This document shows positions 1-4,334 of a stretch of DNA of 7,551 nucleotides, piece after piece (positions within the stretch are counted from its first letter, which is position 1; each line of letters opens with the position of its first letter). The stretch spans positions 1-7,551 of the forward strand of contig CANKEI010000042.1 of assembly GCA_947481115.1 (NCBI GenBank), given 5' to 3'. The notes beneath the pieces were generated by a model. That model was not told the DNA's origin. It was given only the letters and a program-made list of their open reading frames with translations, and made no database searches. This DNA comes from a bacterium (GTDB lineage: Bacteria > Babelota > Babeliae > Babelales > JABDEC01). The position numbers were made by a program, and so were the translations under genes.

Positions 1-39
1 AAAGCGCTTATCTTAAAACTGTCGTAAAAAACTATTATT

Positions 40-69
40 ATTATATTTGGATATGGACACTTGTTGCAA
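40..69 (-). promoter_or_regulatory. Candidate minus-strand promoter reading out of the left edge
   Basis: On the minus strand a -35 TTGCAA (64-69; 4 of 6 consensus) and a perfect -10 TATAAT (40-45) are separated by 18 nt. Transcription would start near 33 and run leftward out of the window, implying a divergent gene there. AT-rich DNA yields chance matches, so this is only a candidate. Confidence 0.35.
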
Positions 70-75
70 TATAAA
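47..75 (+). promoter_or_regulatory. Candidate plus-strand promoter for the M48-like gene
   Basis: TTGGAT (47-52) and TATAAA (70-75) are spaced 17 nt apart on the plus strand, overlapping the divergent minus-strand candidate. The -35 matches only 3 of 6 consensus positions. Other TATAAA or TATAAT-like words between 168 and 198 could serve equally well, so the real promoter of the gene at 200 is undecided. Confidence 0.22.
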
Positions 76-199
76 TCTTAAAAATTCTTCAAGTGGCTAT
101 TTAACACCCCCCTGCCCCACTAAAAATTACTCAAAAAGTCACTAAGATAGCGCTTTTAGCTAAAATCTATAAACTATAACTATTATTTAAAATTATAAT

Positions 200-1051
200 T
201 TGAAAGCCCCTGTGTTTAAATACTTAAAATTTAATTTGGCAATTTATACTGGCTTGGCCCTAATTTTAATTATTGGCATGGCTGCAAATTACCAACGCTT
301 AATGAAACAAGCCCGTAACTATGCGATTAATTCTATAGAAGAAAATTATGGTTCAGAGCCCATAGATCATGAAAAAGCTACGGAAATCCAGGCCATAGCC
401 ACTGAAATAGGTTTACTAAAACCCATTAAAATTTGCAAAATGAACTCCACGAGCATGCAGCAATTTGGCGATTCTGCAATCGCAGCTTGTCTGCCATGCT
501 GCACATTGTTAATACCAATATTTGAACAGCCATACTTATTGATTGGTGGCAAATTTTTTAATACTTTTTCGCCAGCAGAACAACGTTTTTTAATTGGCCG
601 GGAATTAGTTCGGATTAAACAAAACCATACTTATAAAATGAACTTGCTTGGGTTCGCACTATTTTTCTTATGTTTCATGATATTTTGGAAGATAACTAAA
701 CCACTTAGATTAAAATTAAAAAAATTTCGCACTCGCTCTATATACAAAAACATTGCCATCGCTTTAAGCATAGGCTTGCTATCGTTAAGCTTGGTGCGAA
801 TTGCCCCATATTTATTAAATTTAACTTACCGTAGACACATTGAACGCGAATTGGATCGCTTAGCCATAGAGCTATTAAGTTGCCACGAAGGCGCCTTAAA
901 AGTAATTAGCCGCCAACAACAAGAATATCACTATCCTGAGCACAACCCTTATCTTGGTTTATTATCAGATAGGCCATCGTGCCATGAGCGTCGAATCTAC
1001 TGCCTAGAATCACAATTGCAAAAAGAACATGACTTGCAAAATTTAAGTTAA
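200..1051 (+). CDS. M48-like membrane metallopeptidase homologue, probably catalytically dead
   Basis: A 283-aa protein with hydrophobic helices at about residues 11-28, 147-164 and 184-206. The layout recalls M48 (HtpX/Ste24-type) peptidases: a pre-motif segment, the zinc-motif helix, two membrane helices, then a second conserved helix. Where M48 members have HExxH in a context like 'EERFLIAHELxHIxxNH', this protein reads AEQRFLIGRELVRIKQNH (residues 126-143), so both zinc-binding histidines are Arg (R134, R138) while E135 remains. The second motif ExxxD is kept (E215, D219, followed by RLAIELL). The later 'HPS..ER' motif reads RPSCHERR (258-265). A working zinc protease is therefore unlikely, and a scaffold or regulatory role is inferred. 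The start is TTG at 200: an in-frame stop lies at 188-190, no clear Shine-Dalgarno is visible, and GTG at 212 is an alternative. The family call is from motif memory. Confidence 0.72.
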   Translation: MKAPVFKYLKFNLAIYTGLALILIIGMAANYQRLMKQARNYAINSIEENYGSEPIDHEKATEIQAIATEIGLLKPIKICKMNSTSMQQFGDSAIAACLPCCTLLIPIFEQPYLLIGGKFFNTFSPAEQRFLIGRELVRIKQNHTYKMNLLGFALFFLCFMIFWKITKPLRLKLKKFRTRSIYKNIAIALSIGLLSLSLVRIAPYLLNLTYRRHIERELDRLAIELLSCHEGALKVISRQQQEYHYPEHNPYLGLLSDRPSCHERRIYCLESQLQKEHDLQNLS

Positions 1052-1077
1052 TATCAAAAAATAATTAACTTAAATTT
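1039..1077 (+). terminator. AT-rich perfect hairpin over the stop codon of the M48-like gene
   Basis: Bases 1039-1052 and 1064-1077 are a perfect 14-bp inverted repeat around an 11-nt loop, and the left arm includes the TAA stop at 1049-1051. Only one G-C pair is present and there is no long T tract, so it would be a weak intrinsic terminator. It may also act as a 3' stabilising stem. Confidence 0.42.
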
Positions 1078-1107
1078 AACAAAAATTAATAATTAATTTA
1101 AACAACT

Positions 1108-1284
1108 ATGAAAGAATTAACCATGATTTTCAAAATTACTAATGCCAATTTACTCTTAAGCTTAAGCATATTAATTTTATGCCAACCAGCTTTTAGCCAA
1201 CCCGTATCTCACTGCTTCTTGCTACTTGTTTACCCTATAGGCCTAACCATTAGTCCAGAGTGCCCAGCGTTAAACAAATGTTAA
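1108..1284 (+). CDS. Small exported protein, 58 aa, unknown function
   Basis: ATG at 1108 opens a 58-aa frame ending at TAA 1282-1284. The N-terminus has a charged start (K2, K9), a long hydrophobic core at about residues 15-27 and a plausible signal peptidase site after QPAFS (residue 30). The predicted mature part is only about 28 residues, with three cysteines (C36, C52, C58), one at the very C-terminus, and a hydrophobic patch (FLLLVYPIGL, residues 37-46). An internal ATG at 1123 (residue 6) is an alternative start. No Shine-Dalgarno is visible for either, which lowers certainty. It lies on the same strand as three more small exported frames downstream, and that is the main support for it being real. 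I do not recognise the family. Confidence 0.5.
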   Translation: MKELTMIFKITNANLLLSLSILILCQPAFSQPVSHCFLLLVYPIGLTISPECPALNKC

Positions 1285-1289
1285 TATTC

Positions 1290-1317
1290 AATATAAGTTG
1301 ATTAAGCCTGGCGTCAA
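1290..1317 (-). promoter_or_regulatory. Candidate antisense promoter facing the 58-aa gene
   Basis: On the minus strand TTGACG (1312-1317; 5 of 6) and TATATT (1290-1295; 5 of 6) are 16 nt apart. Transcription would enter the 58-aa gene from its 3' end. No minus-strand gene with coding character lies ahead, so the product would be an antisense RNA if the site is used. Confidence 0.25.
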
Positions 1318-1329
1318 GCACCCCACCCT

Positions 1330-1358
1330 TTTTCAATTTAGTTGATAACTGCTATGAT
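1330..1358 (+). promoter_or_regulatory. Extended -10 promoter for the small exported protein cluster
   Basis: TATGAT (1353-1358; 5 of 6 consensus) is preceded by TGC (1350-1352), which makes an extended -10. A weak -35, TTTTCA (1330-1335; 4 of 6), sits 17 nt upstream. A start near 1365 would give a leader of about 20 nt carrying the GGAGG ribosome site at 1373-1377. This is one of the best promoter and ribosome-site combinations in the window. Confidence 0.55.
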
Positions 1359-1385
1359 AGACATGAATGAATGGAGGTTGAAAAA

Positions 1386-1514
1386 ATGCAAAATTCTAAA
1401 AAATTCTTAGTACTATGGTCGACTTTAGCAGTTTTAACAGGTTCAAGTGCGACCAAGCTGCAAACCAGTGATGCCAAAACTGGGGATAGTGCGACAACAG
1501 CCATTGGCGAATAA
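1386..1514 (+). CDS. Small exported peptide, 42 aa, unknown function, strong expression signals
   Basis: ATG at 1386 follows a near-ideal Shine-Dalgarno GGAGG (1373-1377) with an 8-nt spacer and sits just behind an extended -10 promoter. The 42-aa product begins MQNSKKFLVLW and has a hydrophobic core at about residues 7-17. A plausible cleavage site after GSSA (residue 22) would leave a short hydrophilic tail of about 20 residues, rich in Thr, Ser, Asp and Lys and without cysteine. The expression signals argue strongly that this short frame is translated. It begins a likely operon: the next gene starts 17 nt after its stop. It could be a secreted peptide, a toxin-like peptide or a leader. I recognise no family. 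Confidence 0.62.
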   Translation: MQNSKKFLVLWSTLAVLTGSSATKLQTSDAKTGDSATTAIGE

Positions 1515-1531
1515 TTACGAAAGATACATGC

Positions 1532-1831
1532 GTGAATTTAACTAAATTTTTAATTAGCTTAACTATTTTATTTACATTAAATATTAGTGCGGCAAATAAT
1601 AATACCATCGAAACTTTAGATGCTGCCAGTTTAAGTCTGCAAATTGAAATATTGCGAGCAGAAATTATTAGTTTAGAAATGCAATGCTCTACTATTATAG
1701 AATTTATGCCTGGTAAACCTGGGTATATTCCAAATCGTACAACAGAAGCATTGTTACAAAAAATTTGGTGTCGTAAAATACGATTAAATGAACTAGCAGA
1801 GCAGTTACAGCAAATGACAAAAGCAAAATAG
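1532..1831 (+). CDS. Exported coiled-coil protein, 99 aa, unknown function
   Basis: The frame starts at GTG 1532, 17 nt after the 42-aa gene. The N-terminus is a clear signal peptide: K5, a hydrophobic core at about residues 6-17, and cleavage near SAA at residues 19-21. The mature part has an amphipathic, coiled-coil-prone stretch at about 28-51 (LxxxLQIEILRAEIISLE pattern), a Pro/Gly linker (PGKPGYIP, 60-67) and a second helical segment at about 70-99. Single cysteines in each half (C52, C80) could form one disulfide closing a helical hairpin. The Shine-Dalgarno is weak (GAAAG region), so translation may be coupled to the preceding gene. An ATG at 1528 opens only a five-codon frame overlapping the GTG. 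I know of no family match. Confidence 0.68.
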   Translation: MNLTKFLISLTILFTLNISAANNNTIETLDAASLSLQIEILRAEIISLEMQCSTIIEFMPGKPGYIPNRTTEALLQKIWCRKIRLNELAEQLQQMTKAK

Positions 1832-1858
1832 TTAAAATAAGCATATTTCGAGAAGATC

Positions 1859-1993
1859 ATGAAATTTTCTAAATTATATTTAGTTATTCCATTTTTAGCC
1901 CTTAGTTGTGAAAACATAAATGCCTTAAATCCTGCCCCTGCAGCCCGGCGTCACGAAGCTTATATGACTCAGGGGATTTTCCGCAGAAAATAG
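1859..1993 (+). CDS. Small exported peptide, 44 aa, unknown function
   Basis: ATG at 1859 lies 27 nt after the 99-aa gene, with a weak purine-rich ribosome site (GAGAAG, 1850-1855). The 44-aa product has K2 and K5, a hydrophobic stretch at about residues 6-16, and a possible cleavage after NINA (residue 22). This leaves a basic tail of about 22 residues (PAPAARRHEAYM, then GIFRRK). C17 lies at the end of the hydrophobic stretch, but ALSC is a poor lipobox, so a lipoprotein is less likely. Position and signal peptide fit a third member of the same transcript. The basic mature tail recalls antimicrobial or membrane-active peptides only in general character. Confidence 0.5.
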   Translation: MKFSKLYLVIPFLALSCENINALNPAPAARRHEAYMTQGIFRRK

Positions 1994-2011
1994 AGCTAGG
2001 CTAGCATTTTC
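1986..2011 (+). terminator. Hairpin overlapping the stop codon at the end of the small-protein cluster
   Basis: GAAAAT (1986-1991) pairs with ATTTTC (2006-2011). Inside, GCTA (1995-1998) pairs with TAGC (2002-2005) around a 3-nt loop, leaving a 3-nt bulge (AGA). The stop TAG at 1991-1993 is within the structure. There is no T tract beyond ATTTTC, so termination is tentative. The rest of 1994-2100, between convergent genes, shows nothing else clear. Confidence 0.35.
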
Positions 2012-2100
2012 ACAACGTTGATATCGTAGTAGAGCGCCGCTAATTACTCACAACTTACGCCACAGATCTTTAAATATCACATAAGCAGTTTTCTAATTAT

Positions 2101-2745
2101 TTAAATTATTTTTTGGGAAACTAGTAACTCATGCAACCGCTCAGCTTGCACAACGGGATCGCCAAACTTTTGAGTAAATTTAATTAGTTTAAGATTATTT
2201 ATTTCGCAGTGTTTAACTGTTGCTTGCTCGACATAAGCTTGCTCTAAAGCATAGTTTTCAGAAAAACCAGCTAACTGGTCACTTGCTCGACCCCGCTCTT
2301 GCAAGAATTCATCACGATCAGATTGTGACACTTCAAGTAAGATTACGATATCAGCATCGGGAAAATATTTTTGATCGAGCTGGGTCAATTCTTTAAAAAT
2401 TGGTAAATACGGATCACTGACTGGCAATAACCAGTCCATTCCAGGCTCCCCCAGATAGTCGCCATTAATTTTAAAAAAATAAGTATCTAATAATACTAGC
2501 TCGCCAGTTTTACGAATTAAATCGGCATCGATATATTTAGCCGCCCATAATTGCCTAAAAGAAAATAGTGCTAACGCTGGACCATATTTAGCTTGGTTGC
2601 GAGCGATATCTGGCCAAGCGCCAACTTCTGGCTCTGAAACACAAGTGATATTTAACTTTTCAGCTAAAATTCTCGCTAAAGTCGATTTGCCACAACCTGA
2701 GATACCCGAGAAAGCAATAATCTTACCAGTTAATTTTAAGCTCAT
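2101..2745 (-). CDS. Deoxynucleoside kinase-like P-loop protein
   Basis: A 214-aa cytoplasmic protein of the deoxynucleoside/thymidylate kinase fold, which phosphorylates nucleosides or nucleotides with ATP. Walker A is GISGCGKST (residues 14-22). The substrate-side EP motif (E38-P39) is followed by W44. A strand ending in LLD (D87) takes the place of the usual DR motif, but Thr follows the Asp here. The ILLEV strand (135-139) and the Arg-rich LID ERGRASDQ (150-157) match this group, as does the overall length. It starts at ATG 2743-2745, 6 nt behind the thioredoxin reductase fusion, with a partial Shine-Dalgarno (GGGA) inside the end of that gene, so the two are almost certainly cotranscribed. 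Substrate cannot be read from sequence. Deoxyadenosine/deoxyguanosine kinase is a reasonable guess; a diverged dTMP kinase is the alternative. Confidence 0.75.
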   Translation of the reverse strand: MSLKLTGKIIAFSGISGCGKSTLARILAEKLNITCVSEPEVGAWPDIARNQAKYGPALALFSFRQLWAAKYIDADLIRKTGELVLLDTYFFKINGDYLGEPGMDWLLPVSDPYLPIFKELTQLDQKYFPDADIVILLEVSQSDRDEFLQERGRASDQLAGFSENYALEQAYVEQATVKHCEINNLKLIKFTQKFGDPVVQAERLHELLVSQKII

Positions 2746-2751
2746 AAAAAA

Positions 2752-4239
2752 TTATCCCGAAAATTGTTCAATAATCTCTGCCAACTCTTTTTTATCTTTA
2801 AAACCCGTAAACTGTTTGACAACTTTACCTGCCCGACAGATCACAAAAGTAGGAATCCGTAAAATATAAAATTTACGCACTAAGTTTTCAGACTCATCAG
2901 TATTGATTTTAATAAACTTAACTTTACCAGCAAATTGCTCTGCTAGATCTGCAAAATTAGGCAACATTTGCGTACAGGCACTGCAATGTGGCGCCCAAAA
3001 ATCTAAGATTACTGGGATCTTACTTTGCGTAACTTCACGTTCTAATTCATCTAGGGTGCTAATCGAACTAACTAAATTTGATTTAGTTGTTTTAGGCTGA
3101 AAATAGCGGGTCAAATTTTGCTTAGCAAGCTCAGAATTGAAGCCAATTGATTGCAAAAATCTGTCCGCGTCTAAAGCTGCTTTATTACCTTCAGCACACG
3201 CAATGCCAGCTTGACGATAATAACTATCACTGACCTCTCCAGCGGCAAATACGCCGGGCTTAGAGGTCGCTTGTGTACGACCTTGAACTTTAATATAACC
3301 TGCTTGGTCCAAATCTATTTGTCCGGCAAACAGCTTTGTACTAGGATCGTAACCAATTGCTAAAAAAACCCCATCGATTGGCATTTGTGCAATCTGAGCT
3401 TGATTGCTAGTCGACTCTTTACTAACTAAATTTTTAGTGATTAGTTCGATACCAGTCACTTCTTTGCCATTGCCAATAATTTTTTGAATTTTACTATTAA
3501 AAACTATTTTAATTTTACTTGATAAAGCCTGGATCCGCGCTTGCATTCTAGCTGATGCGCGCAAGCTATCCCCCCGCACAATAATCGTCACTTGTTTAGC
3601 ATAAGCCGCTAATTGTAGCGCTTCTTCCATCGCCGAGTCGCCTCCACCGACTACCACAACATTTAGGTCTTTAAAATAAGGCGCATCGCAAATGGCACAG
3701 GCACTGACACTTTTGCCCCAGTATTCTTGTTCACCAGGAACCCCTAAAGTTTTAGGCACCGCCCCCGTGGCAATAATCACAGATAAAGCATTAAGCTTCA
3801 GTTGATCAGTAGTTGTAATCTCGTAAGGCCATTTGGATAAATCTACTTTTTCGACCGTAGCAGTCATAAATTTGACCCCTAAGTCTTGATTCTGTGATCT
3901 TAATTTAGTAATTAAATCTGGCCCTAAAATCAATTTTTCACCCGGCCAATTTTCCACGTCGGTAGTACCCATTAATAACCCGCCAGGCTTACTACCCTCG
4001 AGAATCACAGTATGGAGCCCTGCCCTAGCAGCATAAACCCCTGCTCCTAGTCCGGCTGGCCCAGAACCAATAATCGCTACCGGTACCAACTTACGATAAT
4101 TACTAATTAAGCCTAAATCAAAAACTGGATTAGCTTCGAGCTGCTTATAAAAATGCACTGTCCCTAGGATCACTACCCCAACCATTAGACTGACTAAAAT
4201 TTTAGTACCAAAACGAGCCATAATTGACAAAAATCCCAT
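2752..4239 (-). CDS. Membrane-anchored thioredoxin reductase-thioredoxin fusion
   Basis: A 495-aa protein with three parts. Residues about 14-30 form one membrane helix. Residues about 52-363 are a low-molecular-weight thioredoxin reductase: FAD motif GSGPAG (58-63), redox pair CAIC (C181, C184), NADPH-site GGGDSA (198-203), and a C-terminal FAD motif GVFAAGEV (329-336) where GDV is usual. Residues about 388-495 are a thioredoxin with active site WAPHCSACTQM (415-425; C419, C422) and cis-proline P463 in RIPTF. The family usually has WCGPC, so His replaces Trp and the dipeptide is Ser-Ala. The reductase would pass NADPH electrons to the attached thioredoxin; such fusions are known, for example in Mycobacterium leprae. 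The helix is an added feature. ATG at 4237-4239 is taken as start; ATG at 4219-4221 (residue 7) is equally possible, and neither has a strong Shine-Dalgarno. First gene of an operon with the kinase. Confidence 0.92.
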   Translation of the reverse strand: MGFLSIMARFGTKILVSLMVGVVILGTVHFYKQLEANPVFDLGLISNYRKLVPVAIIGSGPAGLGAGVYAARAGLHTVILEGSKPGGLLMGTTDVENWPGEKLILGPDLITKLRSQNQDLGVKFMTATVEKVDLSKWPYEITTTDQLKLNALSVIIATGAVPKTLGVPGEQEYWGKSVSACAICDAPYFKDLNVVVVGGGDSAMEEALQLAAYAKQVTIIVRGDSLRASARMQARIQALSSKIKIVFNSKIQKIIGNGKEVTGIELITKNLVSKESTSNQAQIAQMPIDGVFLAIGYDPSTKLFAGQIDLDQAGYIKVQGRTQATSKPGVFAAGEVSDSYYRQAGIACAEGNKAALDADRFLQSIGFNSELAKQNLTRYFQPKTTKSNLVSSISTLDELEREVTQSKIPVILDFWAPHCSACTQMLPNFADLAEQFAGKVKFIKINTDESENLVRKFYILRIPTFVICRAGKVVKQFTGFKDKKELAEIIEQFSG

Positions 4240-4292
4240 GAAAACTATTATTAAAACTAGTTACTTTAAACTTAAAATTTATTACAACCTGA

Positions 4293-4299
4293 TATTATA
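4293..4299. promoter_or_regulatory. Overlapping divergent -10 elements between the thioredoxin operon and the AAA+ gene
   Basis: Within the 95-nt divergent gap, the minus strand has a perfect TATAAT (4294-4299), about 54 nt ahead of the thioredoxin reductase start. The plus strand has TATTAT (4293-4298) about 36 nt ahead of the AAA+ start. No good -35 is seen for either. If both are used, polymerases would compete for the same bases. Confidence 0.4.
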
Positions 4300-4334
4300 A
4301 CCTAAAAACTTTTAAAATTTAGCGAGGTCTCTCT

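Larger units (their letters stand above)
1..157. repeat. Imperfect inverted repeat pair (arms 1-15 and 143-157)
   Basis: The first 15 bases (AAAGCGCTTATCTTA) and bases 143-156 (TAAGATAGCGCTTT) are reverse complements apart from one inserted base in the left arm. The arms lie about 128 nt apart. Each contains the palindrome AGCGCT. The left arm touches the window edge, so its true extent is unknown. This could be the ends of a small MITE-like element or a pair of binding sites around the divergent promoters here. No target-site duplication can be tested. Confidence 0.4.

Noticed and set aside
1396..1917. A 173-codon minus-strand open frame opposite the small exported protein cluster
   Set aside because: It has odd composition (many Cys, Phe, Ile, Trp without domain pattern) and no recognisable domain, and it lies opposite four plus-strand frames with signal peptides and, in one case, a strong ribosome site. 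It is best explained as an antisense shadow.
2088..2112. AT palindrome-like stretch at the end of the kinase gene as terminator
   Set aside because: AATTATTTAAATTATT is not self-complementary beyond a short core; it is simple AT-rich sequence.
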